Shown: positions 49,691 to 61,476, counted from the stretch's first letter. The stretch is 64,000 nt of DNA from Arachis hypogaea (GCF_003086295.3 NC_092048.1:66940841-67004840), one strand, 5' to 3'. Made by a program: numbers and translations. Notes: a model not told the origin generated them from the letters alone.

Positions 49691-52009
49691 CGGTTTTTTC
49701 TATTTTTTTATACGTTTTGCTGACCTTTGTTCTTTAGCCGTCATGGCCTCATCTTCGGCAGGAACCTCCCAGTTTTTTTTTTACGATGTGCTGACCCCGT
49801 TCTTTAAATGACGCTATCCCGAGGAGGACACCTAAAGGCCAGCCGTAATGGCCTCATATTTGGGAGGCTCCTCCGGTTTTTTTTCTTACGTTGTGCTTGC
49901 CCTCGTTCTTTAAATGACGCTATCCCGAGGAGGACACCTAAAGGTGAGTCGTAATGGCCTCATCTTCGGCAGGTTCCTCCGGTTTTATTTTTTTGGTTTT
50001 TTTTCTGTTTTTGTTTACGTTGTGCTGACCCTCGTTCTTTAAATGTCGCTATCCCGAGGAGGACACCTAAAGGCGAGCAGTAACGGCCTCATCTTCGGCA
50101 GCCTCATCCAGTTTTTTTTTCCAGTATTTTTGTTATGTTGTGCTGACCCTCGTTCTTTAAATGACTCTTTCCCAAGGAGGACACCTAAAGGCGAGCCTTA
50201 ATGGCCTCATCTTTAGCCAGCTCCTCCGATTTTTTTTCGGTTTTTTCTTACGTTGTTCTGACCCTCGTTCTTTAAAAGACGCTATCCCGAGCAGGACAAC
50301 TAAAGGCGAGCCGTAATGGCCTCATCTTCGGCAGGCTCCTCCATTTTTTTCGGGTTTTTTTTTAACATTATGCTGAACCTCGTTCTTTAAATGACGCTAT
50401 CCTGAGGAGGACACCTAAAAGCGAGCCGTAATCGCCTCATCTTCAGCAGGCTCCTCCGTTTTTTTTTCAGTTTTTTCCTTTTTTTTATACGTTATGCTGA
50501 CCCTCGTTCTTTAAATGACGCTATCCCGGGGAGGACACCTAAAAGCGAGCCGTAATGGCCTCATCTTCAGCAGGTTCCTCCGGTTTTATTTTTCGGTTTT
50601 TTCTATTTTTTTTTACGTTGTACTGACCCTCGTTCTTTAAATGCCGTTATCCCTAGGAGGACACCTAAAGGCAAGCAGTAATGGCCTCATCTTCGGCAGG
50701 CTCTTCCGATTTTTTTTCCAGTATTTTTTTTTTACGTTGTGCTGACCCTCGTTCTTTAAATGACGCTTTCCCGAGGAGGACAGCTAAAGGCGAGCCGTAA
50801 TGGCCTCATCTTTGGCAGGCTCCTCTGGTTTTTTTTTCGGGTTTTTTTTTTTTACGTTGTGCTCACCCTCGTTCTTTAAATGACGCTATCCAGAGGAGGA
50901 CACCTTAAGACGAGCCGTAATGGCCTCATCTTCGGCAGGCTCCTCCGGTTTTATTTTTTCGGTTTTTTTCTATTTTTTTTTACGTTGTGCTGACCCTCGT
51001 TCTTTAAATGACGCTATCCCGAGGAAGACACCTAAAGGCGAGCCGTAATGGCCTCATCTTCGGTAGGCTCTTCCGGTTTTTTTCCAAGTTTTTTTTACGT
51101 TGTGCTGACCCTCGTTCTTTAAATGACGCTGTCCCGAGGAGGACACCTAAAGGCGAGCCGTAATGGCCTCATCTTCGGCAGGCTCATTCGATTTTTTTTC
51201 GGTTTTTTTTCCCTTTGTTTTTTACGTTATTCTGACCCTCGTTCTTTAAATGCCGCTATCCCGAGGAGGACACCTAAAGGCGAGCAGTAATGGCCTCATC
51301 TTCGGCAGGCTCTTCCTATTTTTTCCAGTATTTTTTTTTACGTTGTGCTGACCCCCGTTCTTTAAATGACGCTATCCCGAGGAGGACACCTAAAGGCGAG
51401 CCTTAATGGCCTCATCTTCGGTAGCCTCCTCCATTTTTTTTTACGTTGTTCTGACCCTCGTTCTTTAAAAGACGCTATCCCGAGCAGGACAACTAAAGGC
51501 GAGCCGTAATGGCCTCATCTTCGGCAGCCTCCTCCATTTTTTTCGGGTTTTTTTTTTAACATTGTGCTGAACCTCGTTCTTTAAATGACGCTATCCTGAG
51601 GAGGACACCTAAAGGCGAGCCGTAATCGCCTCATCTTCAGCAGGCTCCTCTGTTTTTTTTTTCGGTTTTTTCCTTTTTTTTATACGTTATGCTGACCCTC
51701 GTTCTTTAAATGACGCTATCCTGGGGAGGACACCTAAAAGCGAGCCGTAATGGCCTCATCTTCGGCAGGTTGCTCCGGTTTTATTTTTCGGTTTTTTTCT
51801 GTTTTTTTTTTACGTTGTGCTGACCCTCGTTCTTTAAATGCCGTTATCCCGAGGAGGACACCTAAAGGCGAGTAGTAATGGTCTCATCTTCGGCAGGCTC
51901 TTCCGGTTTTTTTCCAATATTTTTTTTTACGTTGTGCCGACCCTCGTTCTTTAAATGACGCTATCCCGAGGAGGACACCTAAAGGCGAGCCGTAATGGCC
52001 TCATCTTCG

Positions 52010-53630
52010 GCAGGCTCCTCCCGGTTTTTTCGGTTTTTTTCCTTTTTTTTTACATTGTTCTGAACCTCGTTCTTTAAATGACGCTATCCCGAGGAGGACA
52101 GCTAAAGGCGAGCCGTAATGGCCTCATCTTCGGCAGGCTCCTCTAGTTTTTTTTTCGGGTTTTTTTTTACGTTGTGCTCACCCTCGTTCTTTAAATGACG
52201 CTATCTAGAGGAGGACACCTTAAGACGAGCTGTAATGGCCTCATCTTCGGCAGGCTTCTCCGGTTTTATTTTTTCTGTTTTTTTCTATTTTTTTTTACGT
52301 TGTGTTGACCCTCGTTCTTTAAATGAAGCTATCCCGAGGAGGACACCTAAAGGCGAGCCGTAATGGCCTCATCTTCGGCAGGCTCTTTCGGTTTTTTTCC
52401 AAGTTTTTTTTACGTTGTGCTGACCCTCGTTCTTTAAATGACGCTGTCCCGAGGAGGACACCTAAAGGCGAGCCGTAATGGCCTCATCTTCGGCAGGCTC
52501 ATTCGATTTTTTTTCGGTTTTTTTTCCCTTTGTTTTTACGTTGTTCTGACCCTCGTTCTTTAAATGCCGCTATCCCGAGGAGGACACCTAAAGGCGAGCA
52601 GTAATGGCCTCATCTTCGGCAGGCTCTTCCGGTTTTTTTTCCAGTATTTTTTTTTTTACGTTGTGCTGACCCTCGTTCTTTAAATGATGCTATTCTAAGG
52701 AGGACACCTAAAGGCGAGCCGTAATGGCCTCATCTTCGGCAGGCTCCTCCCGGTTTTTTTTCGGTTTTTTCCGATTTTTTTTACGTTGTTCTGAACCTCG
52801 TTCTTTAAATGACGCTATCCCGAGGAGGACAGCTAAAGTCGAGCCGTAATGGCCTCATCTTCGGCAAGCTCCTCCGATTTTACATTTTCGGTTTTTTTTT
52901 TACGTTGTGCTGACCCTCGTTCTTTAAATTAACGATATCCCGAGGAGGACAGCTAAAGGCTAGCCATAATGGCCTCATCATCGGCAGGCTCCTCTATTTT
53001 TTTCTCTGGGTTTTTTTATTTATTTATTTTTTACCTTGTGCTGATTCCCGTTCTTTAAATGATGTTATCCCGAGGAGGATACCTAAAGGCGAGCCGTAAT
53101 GGCCTCATCTTCGGCAGGCTCTTCCGGTTTTTTTTCCAGTATTTTTTTTTACGTTGTGCTGACCCTCGTTCTTTAAATGATGCTATTCTAAGGAGGACAC
53201 CTAAAGGCGAGCCGTAATGGCCTCATCTTCGGCAGGCTCCTCCCGGTTTTTTTTTCGGTTTTTTCCGGTTTTTTTTTTTTACGTTGTTCTGAACCTCGTT
53301 CTTTAAATGACGCTATCCCGAGGAAGACAGCTAAAGTCGAGCCGTAATTGCCTCATCTTCGGCAGGCTCCTCCGATTTTATTTTTTCGATTTTTTTTTCG
53401 GTTTTTTTTTTTACGTTGTGCTGACCCTCGTTCTTTAAATTAACGATATCCCGAGGAGGACAGCTAAAGGCTAGCCATAATGGCCTCATCATCGGTAGGC
53501 TCCTCTGTTTTTTTCTCCGGGTTTTTTATTTATTTATTTTTTACGTTGTGCTGACTCCCGTTCTTTAAATGATGCTATCCGGAGGAGGACACCTAAAGGC
53601 GAGCCGTAATGGCCTCATCTTCGGCAAGCT
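52010..53630 (+). repeat. 1.74-kb higher-order unit, copy 1
   Basis: An ordered series of variants: CCCGG tail with ACATTGTTCTGAACC, then CTCTAG tail, then GACGCTGTCCCGAGG, then TTAAATTAACGATATCC, then a TTTATTTATTTA tail. It repeats at 53750-55370 at an offset of about 1740 bp. A nested step of about 514 bp is seen between the TTAAATTAACG variants at about 52924 and 53440. These variants are rare elsewhere in the window. Confidence 0.82.
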
Positions 53631-53749
53631 CCTCCCGGTTTTTTCGGTTTTTTTCCTTTTTTTTTACATTGTTCTGAACCTCGTTCTTTAAATGACGCTA
53701 TCCCGAGGAGGACAGCTAAAGGCGAGCCGTAATGGCCTCATCTTCGGCA

Positions 53750-55370
53750 GGCTCCTCCCGGTTTTTTCGGTTTTTTTCCTTTTTTTTTTTTACATTGTTC
53801 TGAACCTCGTTCTTTAAATGACGTTATCCCGAGGAGGACAGCTAAAGGCGAGCCGTAATGGCCTCATCTTCGGCAGGCTCCTCTAGTTTTTTTTTTCGGG
53901 TTTTTTTTTACGTTGTGCTCACCCTCGTTCTTTAAATGACGCTATCTAGAGGAGGACACCTTAAGACGAGCTGTAATGGCCTCATCTTCGGCAGGCTTCT
54001 CCGGTTTTATTTTTTCTGTTTTTTTCTATTTATTTTTACGTTGTGTTGACCCTCGTTCTTTAAATGAAGCTATCCCGAGGAGGACACCTAAAGGCGAGCC
54101 GTAATGGCCTCATCTTCGGCAGGCTCTTTCGGTTTTTTTCCAAGTTTTTTTTACGTTGTGCTGACCCTCGTTCTTTAAATGACGCTGTCCCGAGGAGGAC
54201 ACCTAAAGGCGAGCCGTAATGGCCTCATCTTCGGCAGGCTCATTCGATTTTTTTTCGGTTTTTTTTCCCTTTGTTTTTTACGTTGTTCTGACCCTCGTTC
54301 TTTAAATGCCGCTATCCCGAGGAGGACACCTAAAGGCGAGCAGTAATGGCCTCATCTTCGGCAGGCTCTTCCGGTTTTTTTTCCAGTATTTTTTTTTACG
54401 TTGTGCTGACCCTCGTTCTTTAAATGATGCTATTCTAAGGAGGACACCTAAAGGCGAGCCGTAATGGCCTCATCTTCGGCAGGCTCCTCCCGGTTTTTTT
54501 TCGGTTTTTTTCGATTTTTTTTACGTTGTTCTGAACCTCGTTCTTTAAATGACGCTATCCCGAGGAGGACAGCTAAAGTCGAGCCGTAATGGCCTCATCT
54601 TCGGCAGGCTCCTCCGATTTTATATTTTCGGTTTTTTTTTTTACGTTGTGCTGACCCTCGTTCTTTAAATTAACGATATCCCGAGGAGGATAGCTAAAGG
54701 CTAGCCATAATGGCCTCATCATTGGCAGGCTCCTCTATTTTTTTCTCCGGGTTTTTTTATTTATTTATTTTTTACGTTGTGCTGATTCCCGTTCTTTAAA
54801 TGATGTTATCCCGAGGAGGATACCTAAAGGCGAGCCGTAATGGCCTCATCTTCGGCAGGCTCTTCCGGTTTTTTTCCAGTATTTTTTTTTTACGTTGTGC
54901 TGACCCTCGTTCTTTAAATGATGCCATTCTAAGGAGGACACCTAAAGGCGAGCCGTAATGGCCTCATCTTCGGCAGGCTCCTCCCGGTTTTTTTTCGGTT
55001 TTTTCCGGTTTTTTTTTTTACGTTGTTCTGAACCTCGTTCTTTAAATGACGCTATCCCGAGGAAGACAGCTAAAGTCGAGCCGTAATTGCCTCATCTTCG
55101 GCAGGCTCCTCCGATTTTATTTTTTCGATTTTTTTTTCGGTTTTTTTTTTTTACGTTGTGCTGACCCTCGTTCTTTAAATTAACGATATCCCGAGGAGGA
55201 CAGCTAAAGGCTAGCCATAATGGCCTCATCATCGGTAGGCTCCTCTGTTTTTTTCTCCGGGTTTTTTTATTTATTTATTTTTTACGTTGTGCTGACTCCC
55301 GTTCTTTAAATGATGCTATCCGGAGGAGGACACCTAAAGGCGAGCCGTAATGGCCTCATCTTCGGCAGGC
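53750..55370 (+). repeat. 1.74-kb higher-order unit, copy 2
   Basis: Matches 52010-53630 in variant order. The TTAAATTAACG variants at about 54664 and 55182 correspond to those at 52924 and 53440. The copies are separated by one extra CCCGG-tail monomer at about 53635-53750, so the duplication point lies in that variant. Confidence 0.82.
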
Positions 55371-57399
55371 TCCTCCGGTTTTTTTTTGGGTTTTTTTTTC
55401 CGTTGTGCTCACCCTCGTTCTTTAAATGACGCTATCCAGAGGAGGACACCTTAAGACGAGCCGTAATGGCCTCATCTTCGGTAGGCTCCTCCGGTTTTAT
55501 TTTCTCAGTTTTTTCTGTTTTTTTTTTAACGTTGTGCTGACCCTCATTCTTTAAATGACGCTATCTCGAGGAGGACACCTAAAGGGGAGCCGTAATGGCC
55601 TCATATTCGGCAGTCTCTTCCGGTTTTTTTCCCAGTTTTTTTTTACGTTGTGCTGACCCTCGTTCTTTAAATGACGCTGTCCCGAGGAGGACATCTAAAG
55701 ACGAGCCGTAATGGCCTCATCTTCGGCAGGCTCATTCAGTTTTTTTTCGGTTTTTTTTCCCTTTGTTCTTTACGTTGTTCTGACCCTCGTTCTTTAAATG
55801 ACGCTATCCGGAGGAGGACACCTAAAGGCGAGCCGTAATGGCCTCATCTTCGGCAGGTTCCTTCGGTTTTATTTTTTCGGTTTTTTTTGTTTTTTTTACG
55901 TTGTGCTGACCCTCGTTCTTTAAATGCCGCTATCCCGAGGAAGACACCTAAAGGCGAGCAGTAATGGCCTCATCTTTGGCAGGCTATTCCGGTTTTTTTT
56001 CCAGTATTTTTTTTTTACGTTTTGCTGACCCTCGTTCTTTAAATGACGCTATCCCGAGGAGGACACCTAAAGGCGAGTCGTAATGGCCTCATCTTCGGTA
56101 GACTCCTCCCGGTTTTTTCGGTTTTTTTCCTTTTTTTTTTTACGTTGTTCTGAACCTCGTTCTTTAAATGACGCTATCCCGAGTAGGACAGCTAAAGGCA
56201 AGCCGTAATGTCCTCATCTTTGGCAGGCTCCTCCCATTTTAATTTTTGGGTTTTTTTCAATTTTTTTTACGTTGTGCTGACCCTCGTTCTTTAAATTGAT
56301 GCTATCCCGAGGAGGACAGCTAAAGGCTAGCCGTAATGGCCTCATCTTCGGCAGGCTCCTTCGGTTTTATTTTTTCGTTTTTTTTCTGTTTTTTTTTACG
56401 TTGTGCTCACCCTCGTTCTTTAAATGCCGCTATCCCGAGGAGGAAACCTAAAGGCGAGCAGTAATGGCCTCATCTTCGACAGGCTCTTCCGGTTTTTTTC
56501 CAATATTTTTTTTACGTTGTGCTGACCCTCGTTCTTTAAATGACGCTATCCCGAGGAGGACAGCTAAAGGCGAGTCGTAATGGCCTCATCTTCGGCAGGC
56601 TCCTCCCGGTTTTTTCGGTTTTTTTTCTTTTTTTTTTACGTTGTTCTGAACCTCGTTCATTAAATGAAGCTATCCCGATGAGGACAGCTAAAGGCGAGCC
56701 GTAATAGCCTCATCTTTGGCAGGCTCCTCCCATTTTATTTTTTGGTTTTTTTTTTCGGTTTTTTTTTACATTGTGCTGACCCTCGTTCTTTAAATTGACG
56801 CTATCCTGAGGAGGACAGCTAAAGGCTAGCCGTAATGGCCTCATCTTCGGCAGGCTCCTCTGGTTTTTTTTCGGGTTTTTTTTTACGTTTTGCTCACCCT
56901 CGTTCTTTAAATGACGCTATCTCGAGGAGGACACCTAAATGCGAGCCGTAATGGCCTCATCTTCGGCAGGCTCTTCCGGTTTTTTTCCAAGTTTTTTTTA
57001 CATTGTGCTGAGCCTCGTTCTTTAAATGACGTTGTCCCGAGGAGGACACCTAAAGGCAAGCCGTAATGGCCTCATCTGCGGCAGGCTCATTCGATTTTTT
57101 TTCGATTTTTTTTCCCTTTGTTTTTTACGTTGTTCTGACCCTCGTTCTTTAAATGCCGCTATCCTGAGGAGGACACCTAAAGGCGAGCAGTAATGGCCTC
57201 ATCTTCAGCAGGCTCTTCCTATTTTTTTTCCAGTATTTTTTTTTACGTTGTGTTGACCCTCGTTCTTTAAATGACGCTATCCTGAGGAGGACACCCAAAG
57301 GCGAGCCGTAATGGCCTCATCTTCGGCAGGCTCCTCTCGGTTTTTTCGGTTTTTTTCGGTTTTTTTTTACGTTGTTCTGAACCTCGTTCTTTAAATGAC

Positions 57400-57404
57400 G
57401 CTAT
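57400..57404. repeat. Target-site duplication GCTAT, left of rearranged element
   Basis: GCTAT precedes the TGATGA end and is repeated at 61559-61563 after the CATCA end. The satellite core GACGCTATCCCGAGG is restored when the element and one copy are removed. This proves that the two outer ends belong to one insertion. Confidence 0.93.
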
Positions 57405-58515
57405 TGATGACAAGTCATCTTAGCCTAGTTTCACTAGCCTTTTTCTTTTGTTTTCAATTGAATTATGCACTTTCTTGAGCCATAAGCAAGCCAATTGAGT
57501 AGATTTTTATGCTTCCTTTGATTTAATCAACCATGTATGAATTAATGCAATTTCATGAGGTTTTATGCTATAATTGTCACATATTATGAAAGAATGAATA
57601 TCTCATGATTTTGAGCATAGCTTTGATGTGTTTGGTTGATTAATGATAGGTGAAGAAAGCTTGGAGAAAGGTTGAAGCAAGGAGGAATGGCTAGGAGGAA
57701 GAGAGGACAAAAAGTTTGAGCAAAAGTTTGCCTCAAACTTTAGCTCAAACTTTTGGATTAATTGAAAATGAACCAGGGAGCAAAAAGCAGGACCAAAAGT
57801 TTGCCTCAAACTTTTGTGCAAACTTTTGGGCAAAAAGCTGGAGCAAAAGTTTGCCCCAAACTTTTGTGCAAACTTTTGGACAAAAAGCTGGAGCAAAAGT
57901 TAGCCTCAAACTTTTTGGCAAACTTTTGGCATTACAAATCAACACCCTGGAGAGCAAAAGTTTGCGCCAACGTTAGCCCCTAACTTTTTGCCAAAAGTTT
58001 GCCAAAAAGTTTGAGGCTAACTTTTGCTCCAGCTTTTTGCCCAAAAGTTTGCACAAAAGTTTGAGGCAAACTTTTGCTCCAGCTTTGTGCCCAAAAGTTT
58101 GCACAAAAGTTTGAGGCAAACTTTTGGTCCAGCTTTTTGCTCCCTGGTTCATTTTCAATTAATCCAAAAGTTTGAGCTAAAGTTTGAGGCAAACTTTTGC
58201 TCAAACCTTTTGTCCTCTTTTCCTCCTAGCCATTCCTCCTTGCTTCAACCTTTCTCCAAGCTTTCTTCACCTATCATTAATCAACCAAACACATCAAAGC
58301 TATGCTCAAAATCATGAGATATTCATTCTTTCATAATATGTGACAATTATAGCATAAAACCTCATGAAATTGCATTAATTCATACATGGTTGATTAAATC
58401 AAAGGAAGCATGAAAATCTACTCAATTGGCTTGCTTATGGCTCAAGAAAGTGCATAATTCAATTGAAAACAAAAGAAAAAGGCTAGTGAAACTAGGCTAA
58501 GATGACTTGTCATCA
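57405..58515. repeat. Long palindrome of two inverted LTR starts (527-bp arms, 57-bp loop)
   Basis: The left arm 57405-57931 is the reverse complement of the right arm 57989-58515 with about seven mismatches by eye (near 98.7% identity) and no indel. The loop is 57932-57988. Both arms begin with TGATGACAAGTCATC at their outer ends, the sense start of the LTR family. The inner halves carry repeated AAACTTTTG/CAAAAGTTTG modules, themselves inverted repeats. Reading frames of 60-97 codons on both strands here are mirror images of each other caused by the palindrome and are not genes. Confidence 0.95.
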
Positions 58516-60070
58516 CAACACCAAACTTAAAGCTTGCTTGTCCCCAAGCAAGAAATGAATTATGCTCCAGGGTTCTTTCAATTAAGACGGATTGAAGAAT
58601 AGCTTGTAAAGTCCTGTGAGTGAAGTGATTAAGTAACAGTGGGGTGAACTCTAAATCATATGCTCATGCAAGGGATTCAGTGCTCACTAGTCCTCACATA
58701 TTGGGAGTCTTAGGTCTTAGGATTTTCATCCAAATGGTATCATGGAGATCTCTTTATATGTAGTCACCTTGAAGCAGCTTATAGTTTCTGTGCTTTGGCC
58801 TCGACTCTAAGTGTCATGTCTCAAAGCGGCTCTTTAGATAAGCTTTCAATCAATACTCCTAAACCAGTTGGTTTTAAGGTATTAGGTGTTAAAGCACCCC
58901 TAAGGATTTACTTGCTCAAGCCTCTTTCCTTGACACAACTCAACCACAAGCATTTACTAGGCTAACAACTCTTTGAGTCATTGTTTCTTCTTTCTTTTTC
59001 TGCCTAGTAATTGATGCTCAGAGCCTTGGGCCATGTTCTTTTTGTTTTTGTATTTTCTTTTCTTTCTTTTGTTTTGTTTGCTGCTTCTTGGATCAATAGA
59101 TTTTTGAGAATCTCCACAATACTTCTTTGAACTTCATGTCCTGCCTATGAGCTCCCATGCAATTTTTCACAAGCATGCAACCTCAATACATAATCATACA
59201 ACTAGAACCACCACTTCTCCTAATCTTTGGCTTTCCTCAAAATTGTTTAATTCTTCAATCCTTCTTTTCAAAGAATTTCATGTGATGCAATTTTTGAACA
59301 TTGAGTGCAAACAAGTTTTGAAGAGAAAAATGTTGTGAATGATCAAGCATCTTGCTTATTGAATTGCAGAAAAACTATACTAGACAGAAGGACAGATAAG
59401 GATATGATATTACTTTCAATCATAGCAGTGTTTGATGTAAAACAATTACTTAACAATACAACCTTTTGGAGTTCACTTGCTTTCCTTCTTCTCATCATCA
59501 TCATTGCTGGCCTTCACATTCATCTTTCATCTCTTTGGTTGACGATGCCTAATCTCTCCAAAAGCTTGTATGACATTCTGCAATGATATTGAAAGTTGCT
59601 TGTTCCCAAAGCACTTGAAAAATGGTTAGCATGCATGATTTATTTGTGGGCCTTTGTACTTACTTTGGTGTGGGAACACCAAACTTAGTACCTTGCCAAT
59701 GGTTCTTGTGCATCGAATTAACCATGTGTGAAACTCTTTTTTCTTTTTTTTTTTCAAAAGCAATAAAACTGAGAACTAGGAAACAGCGAACAGTTAACTA
59801 GTTTATCTAAATGCTTGAAGCTGGCATTATGCAGAAAGTGAGAATGTGTGTTTATGATTGGATTTTGGTGGAACACCAAACTTAGAATTCTTCATTTTCC
59901 CTTATATTGTTTTGGTGTGCAACACCAAACTTAGCTTCTTGCAATATAGATGAAATTAATTAACCCCTTTTTTATTAAAATAGCTATGAAAAGAAAACTA
60001 CCTCAGGTTGGGTTGCCTCCCAACAAGCGCTCTTTTATTGTCACTAGCTTGACATTCCTTCATTCTGTGC
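58516..60070 (-). other. Non-coding internal region of the element (3' part, minus sense)
   Basis: This stretch separates the gag remnant from the inverted LTR start. Read on the minus strand it ends with AAGTTTGGTGTTG directly before TGATGACAAG, wording I recognise as common just upstream of 3' LTRs in Athila/Tat-like plant elements. It also contains GCGCTTGTTGGGAGGCAACC (near 60015-60034), another motif common to such regions. A perfect 8-bp hairpin CTTGCTTG/CAAGCAAG lies at 58533-58552. No reverse transcriptase, integrase or protease motif is visible in any frame. Short open frames at 59147-59586 and 59950-60150 are on the antisense strand and show no recognisable domain. Confidence 0.75.
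59675..59934 (-). repeat. Dispersed AACACCAAACTTAG motif
   Basis: The 14-base word AACACCAAACTTAG occurs at 59675-59688, 59872-59885 and 59921-59934, and once more with a final A at 58517-58530, next to the LTR start. On the minus (sense) strand it reads CTAAGTTTGGTGTT. Four copies in about 1.4 kb is more than chance. The copy beside the LTR suggests that the motif near the 3' LTR was reiterated upstream. The function is not known to me. Confidence 0.75.
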
Positions 60071-61176
60071 TTATGGAAGTTGAGGCTTCTGTTGCCTTAG
60101 GTTTCCTCCTCTTGCTATGGGCTTCCTTCCCTCTGTTTCTCTTTCCATAGCCTTCTTACTTTCCTCCATGACTCCCTTCTCTTTCAATCCAGCATCCTTT
60201 TCATAGCTCTTTGGGTTCAGAGTCCCCTTCTTCTCACCCAATTCAGCAAGGTTTTGAACCAGTTGTTCCATCTGCCTTTCAAGTCTTCTGAGTGAGGCCT
60301 CTTGGTTCTTGCTTATCATCTCTTGATGTTTCTTTATTTCTTCCTGCTCTATTGCCATCACTTCTTGAATTTTCATGAACCTTTCCATCAGCATTTCTAG
60401 TATATAGATTCTTTGAAAGGTTGGAAGTGGTTGTGCCTGTGTCAATTGTGGTGGTCGATGAAGGTCATTTTGGGCGAATGGTGAGGTAGGACGGGGTTGG
60501 AAGTGTGTGTGATTGTTGTTGTGGGGGTGTGTTTTATGTTGATTTTTGAAGCTGGGATTGTTGCAGTTGAAGTCCCTTGGTCTTTGGTTTTGGTTCTCAA
60601 CCCCCCTCCCATTAGAATGAGTTCTCCAAGGTGGATTGTACACATCATTCTGAGGCCTGTGTTGGAGTACGCTAGAGTGATTGCTTGGAGATTGTAGTTG
60701 CTCATGACTTTGTTGCTCATGGTTAATGACCCCAAAACTGTGTTCAGCTTGATTACACCCATATGAGCTTTGAGTCAGGTTGTATGTATGTACTACAGCA
60801 TGTCTCAACTCAGTGATTTTTCTGGCCATCATGTCTAGTCTAGTTGTTGTAGAGTCTGCTGATGCATCTGCTTGTTTTGGCTTATGACTGCACGAGCACC
60901 TTCAATTTCTTTCTCTTGTGTGAATGGATGCACTTCTGCCTCTGGCTTAACAACTCTCTGTGATGGGTTCAACTTGACTAGGAGTTCACTCATCAGTTCT
61001 TCCCATCCGATAATGCTTCCTTGTGGAAAAGCTTCAAACCATTGGGCAACATCATTCATGGCTATGGATAGTTGCTTCAAACTATGGGTTACATTATCAT
61101 CCAAGGTGGGGATATTACTCTCATGATTGCTAGAATTTGTTGAGTTCCCTCCATGATCTGCACAGTCATAAACAAT
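60071..61176 (-). pseudogene. gag: Degenerate gag remnant of a Ty3/gypsy-type element
   Basis: Two minus-strand frames together look like a broken gag. The first (open from about 61176 to the stop at 60835) contains QWFEAFPQGSI followed by WEELMSELLVKL, a recognisable form of the WF..LP.GSI..W.EL..FL core of the plant retrotransposon gag domain. The second (60832-60071, 253 codons) contains a Gln/Asn/His/Pro-rich stretch and then a charged helical region with RRLERQMEQLVQNLAEL, like the coiled-coil segment of Athila-type gag C-terminal parts. A stop and frame change separate them around 60833-60837. The first frame has no ATG at its head. No CCHC zinc knuckle is visible, and the whole is much shorter than a normal gag. 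Being non-functional, it may only have served as packaging RNA. Confidence 0.7.
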
Positions 61177-61476
61177 TCAAGTGATGATTGAATATTTTCA
61201 AGCTCAGAATGTGATTCAGAAGGTTAGCTGGCACAAAGTATCAAACAGTTGATGGACTTGGGAGATTAGTGGCAGAAATTGCTTCTCTTGTGTAAGCAAG
61301 AGCATTGCATAGAGCCAGAAATTTTCAGGAAAACTTCACTTTGTTGCTAAAGCGAAGTTTCAGTCATCTCAGGCAAATTTTCAAACAGTTAGTGGGTTAA
61401 TTGAAAATTAAAGAACAGAAAAGTAAAAGTGCTTGATCTAGATCTCCACTTCACTTAATCATTGTCAATCTAATCA
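61177..61476 (-). other. Leader between primer-binding site and gag remnant
   Basis: About 300 bp of non-coding sequence in the expected place of the 5' untranslated leader, read on the minus strand. I see no open frame of note and no recognisable motif. Such leaders usually carry dimerisation and packaging signals, which cannot be identified here by sequence alone. Confidence 0.55.

Larger units (their letters stand above)
29745..57404 (+). repeat. Satellite array, segment III
   Basis: About 27.7 kb of the same satellite in the same orientation, without a gene. From 30.5 to 34.6 kb the monomers are eroded by single-base losses and contain unusually long T runs (21 T at 33291-33311 and at 34171-34191). 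From about 34.6 to 37.8 kb the array is regular again and resembles 19-22 kb. From about 38 to 50 kb it is built of a 1.73-kb unit inside a 7.2-kb repeat. From 50 to 57.4 kb a different set of variants dominates, including CTAGCCATAATGG and tails with TTTATTTATTTA. It ends at the GCTAT target site of the rearranged element. Confidence 0.97.

Noticed and set aside
57603..58317. Overlapping open frames of 61-97 codons on both strands
   Set aside because: They are mirror copies produced by the palindrome and its AAACTTTTG modules, with no protein family likeness.
59305..59586. 93-codon + strand frame with a hydrophobic middle
   Set aside because: It is antisense to the retroelement's interior, has no recognisable domain or promoter, and its hydrophobic stretch comes from TCATCATCATC-type low-complexity sequence.
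60497..61126. + strand frames opposite the gag remnant
   Set aside because: They are shadows of the minus-strand gag frames. Composition and orientation relative to the primer-binding site favour the minus strand.
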